NCBI GenBank assembly: GCA_003427395.1
Contig: BFEA01000399.1
Location: forward strand, 86,181 to 121,024
DNA: 34,844 bases
Direction of reading: 5' to 3'
Origin: Chara braunii
Lineage: Eukaryota; Streptophyta; Charophyceae; Charales; Characeae
Part shown: positions 1 to 10,142 of the stretch, piece by piece
Layout of the letters: every line of letters starts with the position of its first letter
Position numbering within the stretch: the first letter of the stretch is position 1
Translations under genes and position numbers: made by a program
The notes under the pieces: generated by a model
What the model saw: the letters and a program-made list of their open reading frames with translations, nothing else
What the model was told of the DNA's origin: nothing
Database searches by the model: none

Positions 1-92
<92 letters not shown>
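1..92. repeat. Compound (CT)n/(CA)n microsatellite at the left edge
   Basis: About 25 bases of CT are followed directly by about 66 bases of CA. Open frames through it encode only alternating two-residue peptides and are not genes. The window starts inside the tract. Confidence 0.97.
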
Positions 93-93
<1 letters not shown>

Positions 94-177
94 GACGCGC
101 CTGCATTGACATGCTTGAGTGTGAGAGAGAGACTGTGTGTTTGTGTTTGTGTATGAGAGAGAGAAGGAAGGGGTATT

Positions 178-289
178 CGTGAATGAATCAGCCCCCTCCC
201 ACGCTCGACGTGCACGCACATTCGCGAAAGCTCGTGTGCGAATGACCTGCATTGACGCGCAGTGCAGAACAGGGGCTGATTCATTCGCG
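178..289. repeat. Imperfect inverted repeat (fold-back)
   Basis: An 18-base arm at 178-195 (containing GAATGAATCAGCCCC) has its reverse complement at 272-289 with one mismatch. A shorter inner pair, CATTCGC near 219 and GCGAATG near 238, lies between them. The sequence could form a hairpin with a structured loop. GA-rich sequence flanks both sides. No transposon ends or target duplication were recognised. Confidence 0.7.
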
Positions 290-363
290 CACTTGAGAGA
301 GAGAATGGGAGAGAGATAGTGAGTGAGAGAGAGAGAGCGAGTGAGAGGGTGGCGGCCAGTCTA

Positions 364-1075
364 CGGGGGAGTGCTGAAAAGATGGACGCTACCTGTAGGC
401 AGTGTAGGGTCATATCGAGAATTTTGGTGCTGGTACCAAACAGCTGTCCGGTAGGGGCATACTGCAAATTTGAACCGGTACCGATAGGGGCATTACGAAA
501 ATATATCAGGCCCAAATGACACCAGGGTTTTCTGGCAAATGTGAACCATCTTCAAAGGGGTGCTGCAGGGTAAGTTGGCCGTCAGAGGGGCGCAATCATC
601 CGCAATGCCAATAAAATGAACTTTGATGGTCATGAGTCATGACACAACTTTTCCCTCTTTTTTCCTGCGGTTACTCTCTCATCTGAGAAAGGTCGGTTAT
701 CTGTGTTCTGCCCTTCAAACAGCCAGCTTACAGTGGCATGCCCTCCGACGTGGAGTCTTTTCGGCAGGCCCCTCAAGGAGGGCGGGGTAACTTTGCGGCA
801 CGGGCCTGCCAGGCCGGCCCACAGCATCCCATGGTCTTTGTTCACCCGTTGAAGCTTCAAACGGCCATATATACTAGTTTTCGACTTAGGCATGTCTGAG
901 GGGACATGCTATCATTCCAACTTTCACAGATCCCCCAAAGTACACCATATGTACTAGGGCATCTGGGAGAGTTTATCCCAGAACGGTAGGGTCATACTGA
1001 AAAGATGTCAAGCACAAGCAACTTGTGGGAGTACTTTGGAAATTTGAACTGTGGTCAGCGGGGCATAAGCTTGCT
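364..1075. repeat. Degenerate short repeat around the motif GGGGCATACTG / AAATTTGAAC
   Basis: Variants of two words, G(T/G)AGGG(G/T)CATA and AAATTTGAAC, recur near 410, 455, 470, 490, 535, 990 and 1045-1070 at irregular spacing of about 30-45 bases. No reading frame runs through them convincingly. The block is best described as an old, eroded tandem repeat. The stretch 600-960 between the two clusters shows nothing else recognisable. Confidence 0.4.
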
Positions 1076-2988
1076 GTTTGAGGGAAAGAACTGAAACAAA
1101 TGCATATTTGACGAGCATAACAAAAACTTTCCGTTTGAGAAGTTGACATGCCCAAAAGAAACAAGGAAGAAAAGGGAAAGAAGTCTGGTGTTACATGCTC
1201 CGCCTGCACACGGGCCCCATTTCAGAGGCCTGGCGGTTGCTGAGGGCCTCCCAGGCCACGTGCCCATCAGACGCGCCCTGGAGTCCCACGGGGCCCTTAG
1301 GTCGCAGTTACGGATTCGAGACAGCATTCATATTTATTTATTTGTTCACTGTCCTATTTTTGTCTGTTCAGACGTCGTTTCGGACTTGCAGTCCCCAAGG
1401 CCACGCCTTGGGCTGGGTACACCAGGGAGAAGGGCTGTTCGAGGCCAGGCACATGTTGGCGGCCTGCTCATCAGCAGGACGGTCTGGACGCCCGGTAGGG
1501 GCCCAGACCGTGTGGGTTGTTTTCAGGCCAACACAGAGGTGCACCCAGCTGGCCCAGCGCTACATATAGCTGGGCCTCGGCTGAGTAGACACACAGTTCA
1601 AGTAGCTCACTTCTTGGGTGACATGCTGCTGGACCGGCGCTGCGACACTACAGCGCTGCGCTAGGAGGTAGAGGTAGAGGCGCAGGTAGGCAGAGGGGCG
1701 GAGGCCATACCTGCAGCAGCGGTACTTACCTGTCGCCATGGCCGCGCTCCACGCTGGCGACCGGCACAGGGACCAAAGCGGCAGTCAGTACATGGCGGCA
1801 GTTACCTGCAGGTGAGACAACGAGGAGGACAACATCTTCTTCTTCTTCTTCTTCTTCTTCTTCTTCTTCTTCTTCTTCTTCTTCTTCTTCTTCTTCTTCT
1901 TCGTCTCGCCCCCCATCTCTTCTCCCTACAGGCAGAGGTTACATCGGGCATTGTGCCCAGGATCTGATCCAACATTTTGTGGCAGACATTGATTGGACAT
2001 TCGGCAACGTATTTTTGGATTTTGCTATCACGATCTTGGTCTTTTCCCTCGCCTCCATCTTCGTCTCGCCTCTTCCCACATCTCTCATCCGTGGTATCTC
2101 CCCCATGTGCGTGTGCAAGGAGGGACCTTTCTTCTGTGTATGCGGTCCCTCCTCCCCCTCTCACATGTGTGGTGTATGATGGGATGTCGCGTCAGTCTCA
2201 GATAGGCCAGGTCATATCTTTGAGTCTTCCGGTGCGCTACATTGTGCTATGTTGTATGTATCGGGATGTACATTGCTTGTTGATTCGTTGCTGACATTGC
2301 ATTGTCCATTCTAGTCCTTTTCATCACCCTGTGGATCCTTGGCTCCATATACATTGCCCAACTGGGCATGTATCATCTGCAGAGTGCCTGAAGTCTAACC
2401 AGGTAGGGGCTGAGGTACCTCTCTAGCCAGGACGATGGTGGTCTAATCACTGGGGGCGGGAAGCGCTGCCATTTAAACCACCAGTACTTGGCCCCTCTAT
2501 TCATTTAAACCACCCTCCCTCTCCCCGCCCTCCCACCCTCCAACACCCTCTGCTCCAGAGAGAGTACCCAACCCATTTCGTTGAGATGTAGGGTAATTTC
2601 TTAGTCTGTGTTGTTTGTGTATGTTTGTTTCCACAGAAGGTTGGGTCTCTTTTTCTGGTATGGCACTTGCAATAAGCAGGGAAAAGAAGTGAATGATTGA
2701 TACCAGCCAAACTCATAGGCTGCTTGAACTCCAAACACACTGCAATATGCTCCATTTAAACGAGCCAAACGGGCCATCCCAAACACGCTGAGCTTTGAGA
2801 AAGCAAGAGAGCGCAAAGAAGGACGGACAGAAGGGATTTGCCATGGTATCTTACGATCTGCCAGCAGGCAGTTTTGGAGCCAGGTGAGTGTGGATAAAGT
2901 TAAGGAAGGAGAGCGCTGGCTGCTGTTTAGCCATTGCAGCAGTTGGCGGAGCGGTTGTGGCCACTGATTGTATTTTGTTAGGATCTCA
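1076..2988. other. Intergenic stretch upstream of the first gene
   Basis: Apart from the TTC tract at 1835-1902, no supported gene is visible. Short open frames on both strands are biased by G/C-rich or triplet composition and lack recognisable motifs. The several hundred bases before 2989 should hold the promoter and 5' UTR of the plus-strand gene, but no clear TATA box could be assigned. Confidence 0.5.
1835..1902. repeat. (TCT)n trinucleotide microsatellite
   Basis: About 22 perfect TCT/TTC units. The minus-strand frame through it gives poly-arginine and is treated as spurious. Confidence 0.95.
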
Positions 2989-4560
2989 ATGGCGAATGCC
3001 GTGGCTGTCACCAGTGTAGGTGCAGCTGTGCCTGCTGCAGCTTCCACTGCCATCTTGAGGAGGAGGTGTGTGACCACAGCAACTGCAACCGCGTCAAGTG
3101 ACTGTGTGTCTGATGGGAATGGGAGTCTGATGACGATTTGTCGTGATCAAGTGTGTCCGGTGCGCCGGAAGCATCGGCGACAGCAGCAAGCTACAGCAGC
3201 CAGAGTGGGATCTTGGTGCTCTTTGCGGTGTTGTTGCTCTTCCTGCTGCTGCTCCACCCTCAGCGTGACAGCTACCGCTCGAGGAGTGGTTGGGGCCCCT
3301 AACATGGCAGCAGTCACATCAACCTCAGGTTCTGGGTCGACCATGACGGCCGATCACAGGCTATGGACCTGCCATGACAGCAGCAGGAAGAAGAAGAAGA
3401 TGCTGATGATGATGATGAACAAGATGATGACATTAACCCCGTACCAGCTGTCGTTTCCTCAGCGGGGATCACCTCTGCGGGCCCGTCGCAGCCACCACTG
3501 CCATGTCATCCACATGAGTCAGGCAGCAGTTGACGAGCGCGAACATGCCATGTTTATCCAAGATGTGGCAAAGATTACTCCACCAGCAACTTTGTCAGTG
3601 CTTCTCAGAGTCTTACAGGCAAAAGGCGAGGTCCCTGCCTCACCCTCTGATCGGAAAGGCATCCTACCGCTGGCTATCCCTTTGACAAGCAATCCAACGA
3701 CTGGTGATATTACCGCGTTGTTGAGATGGCCGACTCCTCCAGAAGGGTTAGAAATGCCATTGATTCGATTGCGGAAGGGTAATCAAGGAGAAGGAGGAGC
3801 AGGAGTTGGATGCCCAATCCTTCTCGCCAAAACTGTTGATGATTTCGTCCACCGATGCCTAGTGGAGGAAGATGCGCGTTTGCACAATCAGCCCTCATCA
3901 ACAAGCACAACATCTGATCAACTCTCATCTCCTAACAATCAACCCCTCCCTCAAGAGGATAGTGTGAATGTATCAACAGCAGCAGGTGAAGTGGGCGAAC
4001 AGCTATATGTGAAGGGGAGCTTCAGCAAATCGAATCTCCCATCGGTTGATGTGTACTTAACGCGGAAGGTCGCTTTGTTTCCGGATGTGCTGGAAAGGCT
4101 GGCTCTTGGTCACCTAGACAGAGGGGATCACGTGTCGGCATTAGTTGCTGCAGAGTTTTACTGCAGCCGCAAACATTTCCCCGGATTTGGGCGACCCTTC
4201 GGATTCAACGCCGAGTTGTTTGTGCGAATTGGACGGCTAGCAGAAGCCAAAGACGCGGCCAGAGTGGCACTTAGGTGTCCCTGGTGGACGCTAGGCAGTA
4301 GTTTTGAGGAAATGGCTGACATAGCCGGCTACAGTGACGAGAGGATTGAACTGTTGAAGGAACGATTGACAGAAGAAGCAAGGCAAGAAGACATAACCAA
4401 GGGGAAATCGCCCGAGCAAGTATCTCTTGACCAGGCGGCTTTTCTGCTTGATACTGCAGCCGCTGAGGGTAATTGGGATGATGTCAGGGATCAACTGGGT
4501 GATCTTTACAAACACGCTGGGCTCACTGATCTTTCCAACTTCATTAGAAGTGGAACATGA
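2989..4560 (+). CDS. Probable plastid-targeted, TPR-like conserved plant protein (523 aa)
   Basis: The first ATG after an in-frame TGA (2965) is at 2989. The N-terminus (MANAVAVTSVGAAVPAAAST, then Arg-rich) has the Ala/Ser/Thr/Arg composition and lack of acidic residues of a chloroplast transit peptide. From about residue 180 the protein looks conserved: a helical start (REHAMFIQDVAKITPP), a compact domain with LLRWPTPPEGLEMP, then a C-terminal helical repeat region with LERLALGHLDRGDHVSALVA, FPGFGRPFGFNAELFVRIGR and CPWWTLG. I associate this ending with an uncharacterised plant plastid protein but cannot name it. Residues about 45-180 are odd: a Cys cluster, then Lys and Met runs. Another frame is open and acidic at 3378-3530, so an intron or frameshift there is possible. 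It is the only gene here with an intact long conserved frame. A (TC)n tract follows it. Confidence 0.72.
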   Translation: MANAVAVTSVGAAVPAAASTAILRRRCVTTATATASSDCVSDGNGSLMTICRDQVCPVRRKHRRQQQATAARVGSWCSLRCCCSSCCCSTLSVTATARGVVGAPNMAAVTSTSGSGSTMTADHRLWTCHDSSRKKKKMLMMMMNKMMTLTPYQLSFPQRGSPLRARRSHHCHVIHMSQAAVDEREHAMFIQDVAKITPPATLSVLLRVLQAKGEVPASPSDRKGILPLAIPLTSNPTTGDITALLRWPTPPEGLEMPLIRLRKGNQGEGGAGVGCPILLAKTVDDFVHRCLVEEDARLHNQPSSTSTTSDQLSSPNNQPLPQEDSVNVSTAAGEVGEQLYVKGSFSKSNLPSVDVYLTRKVALFPDVLERLALGHLDRGDHVSALVAAEFYCSRKHFPGFGRPFGFNAELFVRIGRLAEAKDAARVALRCPWWTLGSSFEEMADIAGYSDERIELLKERLTEEARQEDITKGKSPEQVSLDQAAFLLDTAAAEGNWDDVRDQLGDLYKHAGLTDLSNFIRSGT

Positions 4561-4723
4561 GTGAGAAGGGAGGTAGGGAGGGAACGGGGAGAGGAGAGGT
4601 CCAGAAAACATGAAAAATCCAGCTCCTTCAATTTACCTGGAAAATAAAAATAAGGAATGGCTCTCCATGAGGCTGAATGGTAGAACAGGAAGAGACAAAG
4701 AGGGCACCCTGCCAAACATTGAG

Positions 4724-4728
<5 letters not shown>

Positions 4729-4798
<70 letters not shown>

Positions 4799-4820
4799 AC
4801 ACACACACACACACACACAC
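4729..4820. repeat. (TC)34 followed by (AC)n microsatellite
   Basis: A perfect TC tract of about 68 bases is separated by AGAC from about 22 bases of AC. It lies about 170 bases past the stop codon at 4558-4560 and may fall in the 3' UTR of that gene. Confidence 0.96.
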
Positions 4821-5359
4821 AGGCATACGTTTATTGCACTTCCTCCCACGTCTCCCAACCCTGGTGTACCACTGTTGCAGTTAGGGAAAACAAAATAAGA
4901 AACAATTCTTTTGAAGCGATTTGATCATTTTTTGTAATACAATTATTTCAATTAATTATTTAATAATTCCGAACACAGAGAATAAGGGAGTGGCTGCATG
5001 AGAAGAATGAAAGGTGCAACGAGTGTGTTTCATGAAAGACGTGATTGATCCCGTCTGTCCGTTTCTCTCTTTCCCCCTCTCCCCACCCCTTCTCCTGTCT
5101 CCCCGGCATGTTCAATTCTTCCATGGTAGGCACTTTCCCTTCTCGGCAATGCATGCTCGTGCACCAAGGGACTGTTCTGTAATGTCAAACCTTCAAAAAA
5201 AAAAAAAAAAATCGTTTTTGTGTCCCACTTTCTTCCTCCCTTCTTTCATGTTCCCTCCCACAGCCAGCACAGCATAGACTGTCATTAGACACCGTGCTTG
5301 CTTGTTCATTTTTATTCCCCTCCTCTTTGAAGAAATGCTTGAAGGCACCTGAGCCTGCA
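4821..5359. other. Noncoding stretch between the first gene and the acidic frame
   Basis: AT-rich around 4900-4990, with a run of about 17 A near 5194. CT-rich patches surround 5050-5105 and 5220-5270. No supported coding region. Confidence 0.5.
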
Positions 5360-5890
5360 ATGAGCAGAGATAAGAACATCAGACTAACAACCGATGGCCA
5401 ACTCAGCGCAAATCACCAAGTATCAGAAGATTCAGAACCTATCGAGGACTTAAAAAGTCTCAGCAGACATCCACAACTGAGTGAAAAGTATGCCGAATAC
5501 CCTGTGGAGCATAAACGTAAATATAAGCACGGCAGCATCAAGGAGGAGGATGAAGACGAGTGGGAGGAGCAGGAGGACGAGGGAGGTGAGAGGAGGAGAT
5601 TGGGAAGGAGGATGAGGAGGAGGAGGAGGACCATCATCAGCAGCAGCAGCAACAGCAGCAGTCGAGGAGAAGAAGAAGGACAAGTAGTAGTAGTAGAAGA
5701 CGACGAAGAAGAAGAAGATGATGATGAGGATGATGAGGAGGATGAGGACGAAGATGAAGAAAAGAAAGCTGATGGCGTCAGTTGTGGCCTTAGGATTTGG
5801 AAAAGAGAGCAAAAATTGAGCAGAGGAACAAGAAGAAGAACAGCGTTTTTGCCGTTTTTTTTTGTCATCCCTCTTTTACTTTCAGTGTGA
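5360..5890 (+). CDS. Unrecognised acidic, low-complexity open frame (176 aa)
   Basis: The frame begins at ATG 5360 and ends at TGA 5888-5890. The first 70 residues are ordinary in composition (MSRDKNIRLTTDGQLSANHQ and onward). They are followed by Glu/Asp-rich, Arg-rich and Ser-rich blocks encoded by imperfect GAG/GAA/GAT/AGC triplets, then a short hydrophobic tail. No domain is recognised. The complementary strand is also open across the triplet-rich part, so the long frame may simply reflect composition. It could be an exon of a nuclear acidic protein. Only the ordinary first third argues for coding. Confidence 0.3.
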   Translation: MSRDKNIRLTTDGQLSANHQVSEDSEPIEDLKSLSRHPQLSEKYAEYPVEHKRKYKHGSIKEEDEDEWEEQEDEGGERRRLGRRMRRRRRTIISSSSNSSSRGEEEGQVVVVEDDEEEEDDDEDDEEDEDEDEEKKADGVSCGLRIWKREQKLSRGTRRRTAFLPFFFVIPLLLSV

Positions 5891-6221
5891 CAGCAATTAG
5901 ACAGACGAGTCGGAAAATGGCGAAGTAGTCCAAAACACAGTGTTCCAACCGTTTGCACAGTCACTATGGAGATTTGGAAGGTATTTCCTCCAGAACAATC
6001 ATGACAATTATAGTATTTATACATAATGGGCCATGGTTCTCGCTGCTCTGGACAGATGTAGCGGTTCACTGAACTCAGGTTTGGACCTTAGCTGGGTCTG
6101 GAGCTGGGCCCGAAGCTCGACACTGAGCCTCAGCGTCTGTGGTGCATCAGCCATACAATCTACCGTTCACAGGCAAACGCAAAGTCCATCTAGTAGCCTA
6201 CTCCTAAAAGTTGAGACTCGG
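5891..6221. other. Noncoding spacer
   Basis: No supported gene or repeat is seen between the acidic frame and the Penelope tail copy that begins at 6222. Confidence 0.5.
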
Positions 6222-6381
6222 GGCAGGTTGATTGACTTTCACTGTATGGCGGAGAGGTGGTAACAGGGCCTCGTAGTGGGATGTATCAATGTCCGGATGC
6301 ATTTGGGAACACGGTACTGTTTTTCTGTTAGCAGCATCAGGGTTTTCTTAACTTAGTACCTGGCTTTTTTTGAACTTTTTA

Positions 6382-6385
<4 letters not shown>
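6222..6385 (+). mobile_element. Left half of a split Penelope-like element 3'-tail copy
   Basis: This segment aligns with 22326-22480, the 3' tail of the Penelope-like element, with only scattered differences and small indels. Shared stretches include GAGAGGTGGTAACAGGGC and GGGAACACGGTA, then T-rich sequence with the same AAC/TTT pattern. Similarity begins abruptly at 6222, as in a severely 5'-truncated retrocopy. It stops at the poly-T run at 6386. The missing rest of the tail appears at 14067. Confidence 0.8.

Positions 6386-6416
<31 letters not shown>
6386..6416 (-). repeat. Poly-T run, probable poly-A tail of the minus-strand LINE-2
   Basis: About 31 T on the + strand read as poly-A on the minus strand. 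It lies next to the left half of the Penelope tail and in the right place to be the 3' tail of LINE-2 (12683-14066, minus strand), from which LINE-1 now separates it. Expansion of T-rich host sequence is the alternative. Confidence 0.55.
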
Positions 6417-6420
<4 letters not shown>

Positions 6421-6424
6421 ACGC

Positions 6425-6876
6425 CCTCAATTTGACCACATACAGCCGGGCTTCCACGGATTGCTGGTGGACAGGCTCGAAAGACAGTACACAGCTAACA
6501 AAGTCCTGAAATGGATTTTACCAACGCCAGACTTCTTGGCACCTCACTGTGGGACATTGACAGCAATACTGGACGTGCAAACGGACGATCCTCCTGTTTT
6601 TCCCCCGGTCTGGAAATTCCAGATTGAAAACAGAACGATTGAAGTAAGGATATCTACGAGAACCTCGCCAATCTGCTTTCGATGCACAAGGCCACGTGGG
6701 TACTGACCCGAGTTGTCCCAAGTTCCCGAAGCAAGCCAAAGAAAGGAAGCTTCTTCCTAACATGCTGGTAGAAGTGGAAGACGCTCCTAGTATTTGGTTC
6801 GTGGCTGACTCCTGTTACGACGGATGGGTCTTCGACGACAATCTTGATGAACCCGACTGGGTATGACACTTTGCAG
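6425..6876 (+). pseudogene. LINE-1 ORF1 fragment with broken CCHC zinc knuckle
   Basis: The frame at 6425-6706 reads through a domain typical of plant LINE ORF1 proteins just upstream of the knuckle (FPPVWKFQIENRTIEVRIST). It reaches CFRC, the first two cysteines of a zinc knuckle. The next residues, GHVGTDPSC, are in another frame, so a frameshift lies inside the finger near 6695. The second frame continues to about 6876 (FPKQAKERK, then an acidic stretch). ORF1 proteins of this class bind RNA and coat the LINE ribonucleoprotein. The N-terminal part is absent, as expected for a 5'-truncated copy. The finger is incomplete, so this copy cannot make a working protein. Confidence 0.65.
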
Positions 6877-7004
6877 ACCAGACTCCCTCCACCCCAAAAC
6901 CGGACATTTTCCCCCCGGCAGATCGCAGATGGCAAAAGAAAGCGACGGGGAAAGTCAAAGGCAACCCGACGAAGATCAACACCAGCCCTATAACAGATTC
7001 ACGG

Positions 7005-7583
7005 GTGATCAGGGAGGAAAAAGCAAGGGAAGATTTGTTGTGGGATCTTGACACGATAAGGGAACAGACCGAAGAAGAGTACAACAAAGAACCAGGCTTT
7101 TTTAGAGAAGCATTGAAACAGGTCGTACAACAAACATACAAGAGAAAGAACAAATCACAAGCCGACAACAAACGCCAGCTACAAGGTGATGGTGGGACGT
7201 CAGAGAAAGAATCGGAATCAAAGAGAAGGAGGGCACGGGAGTCAGCAGGAGGGAAGGAAACGAGAACAATAGAAATCGGGGTTGAAGAGGAAGGAATGGA
7301 GATGGATCTAATGGGAGGACAGGCAGACAAAGAATCTGATGGGAAGGGCATTGCGCCAGACGCTCCCTCCACAGAAGAAGGGGACGGCTCCACGCAGTCT
7401 CTGACCTGGCTCAGAGACTATGTGGAATGGGCAAAAAGGGAAAGGGGACATGCGTTTGATGTCCGTGCAGCCTGCCTGAAGCATGCAGACAGATCTCAGG
7501 TTAACGGGAAAAAAGATGCAACAGCGGGAGGCAACAACTCCTCCAACCAGTATGAAATCCTCAAGAAGGTTAAAGCAGAATAA
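7005..7583 (+). pseudogene. LINE-1 ORF1 C-terminal region, charged and helical
   Basis: This open frame of about 190 codons is rich in Lys, Glu, Arg and Gln, with stretches such as REEKAREDLLWDLD and LTWLRDYVEWAKRERG. It lies between the zinc-knuckle remnant and the endonuclease. Charged, disordered or coiled C-terminal tails are usual for plant LINE ORF1 proteins. No domain was recognised within it. It ends at the TAA at 7581-7583, after which the coding trail jumps between frames. Confidence 0.5.
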
Positions 7584-8703
7584 ATTTCTGAATACGCGGC
7601 CTTCAGATATGCTGAGAAGAAAAGGGCAAGGGAACAAGGAACAGAGGACAAGGACAAAACCATCCCCACAACCAAGGACAACTTTCAGGACTTACGACCC
7701 AAGGCAAGGAAAGTGGAAAAAAAATAGAAACGAAGGGAGACCAACAACAAGCAAACTGAGGCGGAAGAGAAATCGGAACGCGGCCTCTTAGAAAAGGAAG
7801 CTGCCGTTGTTCTGTCCCAAACGGAAAAACTGAAGAAGTGAATATGCACCTGAATTCACTACCATCACTCAGATTGCTAGCGGAAGGGCCCCAATGGTGT
7901 CGGAGTCGGCCAAAGCCGCTCGCAGAACACTGAGGAATATCCGTCCTCTCATTGCAGCCAGGTACGCGTCAGACGCGAGGGAGTGGCAGATCGCAACAGA
8001 CGTAGCCTTCAAGATCCCTCACTTTGTAGAGGGGAAAAACGTGGTGAAGGTGCTAAAAAATCGAGTATCATCCGAACCCCCACTGGGGCTTTTTGAGACA
8101 GTGGTCATGAAAGCAGATCCGTTTGATTCCAACATGCATGAGGATACAGAAAACGTCCAATACAGCAAGTGCGAGACGAGCAGAAACTCTCCAATGGCCT
8201 TCTCACCCCTGATAGCCAAGATTCCAGAATCAACAAAGTTGAGATTTGGGATGATCTGGAAACTATGGCGAACAGTTGCCAAAATCCCTTAGCATCCTAG
8301 CTGGCATCGGTGTGTTGGCAGAACTGATGGCCACAGTTGTGGCCCAAATTGTCAAAATAGGACAGCTGGAAGGGGACGAGGATCTTGATGCAAAAGAGCA
8401 TACGCCTTGGATTGTGATAGATACTACAGAAGTGACGCCTCTGACTGCTCCTCGTGGGATGGGGATGATGAAGGAGAGAAACTGGGTCGGAACTCTGATC
8501 TAGAAAAGGACGGGATTGGTCAGAGTGAGCCGGAGGGATCAGACAAGGCAGGAGAATTTGCGTTCTCCCCATCAAAGGACAGCGGTTCAGGTTTTGATCA
8601 GGCGACTTCGGGGGAAGGCACGAGCATGGGTACCTTTCCACCCCGCCCCCTACCTAGATCTTCCTTGACCTACTATTCCCTGTAATCTGATCCAGCTGCT
8701 GGC
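7584..8703 (+). pseudogene. Decayed ORF1-ORF2 linker of LINE-1
   Basis: Short overlapping frames on the + strand (about 7584-7790, 7894-8292, 8276-8503 and 8407-8685) look like pieces of one former coding stretch broken by frameshifts. Composition matches the flanking LINE coding sequence: Lys-rich first, then acidic Ser/Gly-rich. No domain was recognised. The end (PPRPLPRSSLTYYSL) stops 16 bases before the ATG of the endonuclease frame. Confidence 0.45.
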
Positions 8704-9063
8704 ATGGAGAGCTACAGGAGAAGAGCGAACGAAGCAAGGGATCGCATTGATTGGAAAAGTCAAGGATTAGTCCTCATAAGCTGGAATGTCAATGGATTGG
8801 GGAACATAGTAGAAAAAGAAGAAAAATGGAACGATCTATTAGTCGGGTTTTCAATGAGAGAAAGGAAACTAGCAGATATGGTGCTATTACAGGAAACACA
8901 CCTCACCTTCTCAACAGCACACAACAGTATTCGCACATTTATGGCAAGAAAATTAGGCGGTCTGAAGGACGAAATTTGGTCGGCTGACCCTGAAACAAGT
9001 TTTAAGGGAACGACCATACTGATTCCCAAATTCTCGCGCCTATATGTTGCAGGCTCTGTCCTT
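8704..9063 (+). pseudogene. LINE-1 ORF2 start: APE-type endonuclease, C-terminal part deleted
   Basis: From ATG 8704 the frame carries two hallmark motifs of the AP-endonuclease-like LINE nuclease: the N-terminal ISWNVNGLG (metal-binding Asn) and VLLQETH (catalytic Glu). A normal domain is about 220-240 residues and ends with an SDH motif. Here only about 120 residues remain. Near 9063 the sequence jumps into the segment just before the reverse transcriptase in another frame, so the second half of the nuclease and the linker are missing. The nuclease would nick target DNA to prime reverse transcription. This copy could not. Confidence 0.8.
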
Positions 9064-9065
9064 GA

Positions 9066-10142
9066 CAAGAAAGCCGATTTGACAAACCAATCACTTCAGA
9101 AGAACTACATCGGGCCCTACAAAGCATGAACAACAACAAAACCCCAGGAATCGATGGGCTAACGAAAGAGTTCTGGGAAAAATTTTGGCCCTTGCTAGGA
9201 AGTGACTTGCTAAACTTCTACAATGACAGTTAGTCTAAGGGAGGGCTGGGTAATCTACTCAACAGCCTCGTAGTCATGCTACTTTACAAAAAGGGTGAGA
9301 AAGACGACATTAAGAATTACAGACCTATTTCGTTGTTAACCCTCCCATACAAGATCCTGGCCAAGGCCCTATCCAACCGGATCATCAAGATCACCAATAA
9401 ATGTTTTCACATCGATCAAACTGGATTCATCCCGGGTTGTTATATTGTAGATAATGTTATGACGTTGAACGAGTCGTTCAGGAAAATTAGAGAAAGGAAA
9501 ATAAAAGTCGTCATTCTCTTCTTTGATTTTGAGAAGGCATATGACCAAGTTAACCGGGACTTTATGGAAGCTAGCATGGAAAGAATGGGAGTCGGACCAA
9601 ACTTCAGAAAGTGGGTTAAGATACTGTACAAGGATGCAGCTGGTTGTGTCCAAGTCAACGGATTATTATCAGATTGCTATCCGATATCCCGTTCGATCCG
9701 CCAAGGGGACCCGTTGGCCCCGTCAATCTTTCTATTCGTAATGGAGGCAATTGCTTCCTTCCTGCGCAAGGACCCATCAATCCAGAGACTAGCCAACACC
9801 AATGTAGGCTCTGCCCACCAGATGGATTTTCCCACAGCTATCATGTTCGCAGACGATTTAACAGTTCTGATCAGAGCATCAGACTCTTCCTTCAGAACAC
9901 TAGCTAAAGCAATGGAAGCGTTCAGATTAGCCTCAGAGATGAAGATCAACTGGGGGAAAACAATTGGTTGGTGGCTTTCAGAGGACGAACCCCTTTCTCT
10001 CCAAGGAGATGAGGCGGCTATGACATGGCAAACACCGGATACACCCACTTGCTATTTGGGCATCTTGGGGACGAAAGATGGGTTGGCGCCCCAAATGGGC
10101 CCCTCCATGCTGGCCAAACAGATCAATAAAATAGGAATGTGA
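9066..10142 (+). pseudogene. LINE-1 ORF2 reverse transcriptase domain
   Basis: The frame at 9066-9230 reads FDKPITSEEL then NNNKTPGIDGLTKEFWEKFW, the standard LINE lead-in, and ends at TAG. The main frame (9276-10142) holds the core: DIKNYRPISLL, FFDFEKAYDQV (motif A, catalytic Asp), SIRQGDPLAPSIFLFVMEAI (motif B) and MFADDLTVL (motif C, catalytic Asp pair). The palm-domain catalytic residues are therefore present, but the domain is split by a stop near 9231 and a frame change before 9276. The TGA at 10140-10142 ends the frame before the thumb and connection region. The enzyme copies LINE RNA into DNA at the nicked target. Confidence 0.9.

Noticed and set aside
24-515. Minus-strand open frame through the CA/CT tract
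   Set aside because: Mostly alternating Cys-Val and Ser-Leu dipeptides from microsatellite sequence.
1802-2164. Minus-strand open frame with a long poly-Arg run
   Set aside because: The run comes from the TCT microsatellite, and nothing else in the frame looks conserved.
5413-6069. Minus-strand open frame rich in Ser and Leu opposite the acidic frame
   Set aside because: It is the complement of GAA/GAG/GAT triplets, giving poly-Ser/Leu with no domain. The plus-strand frame has a more protein-like start.
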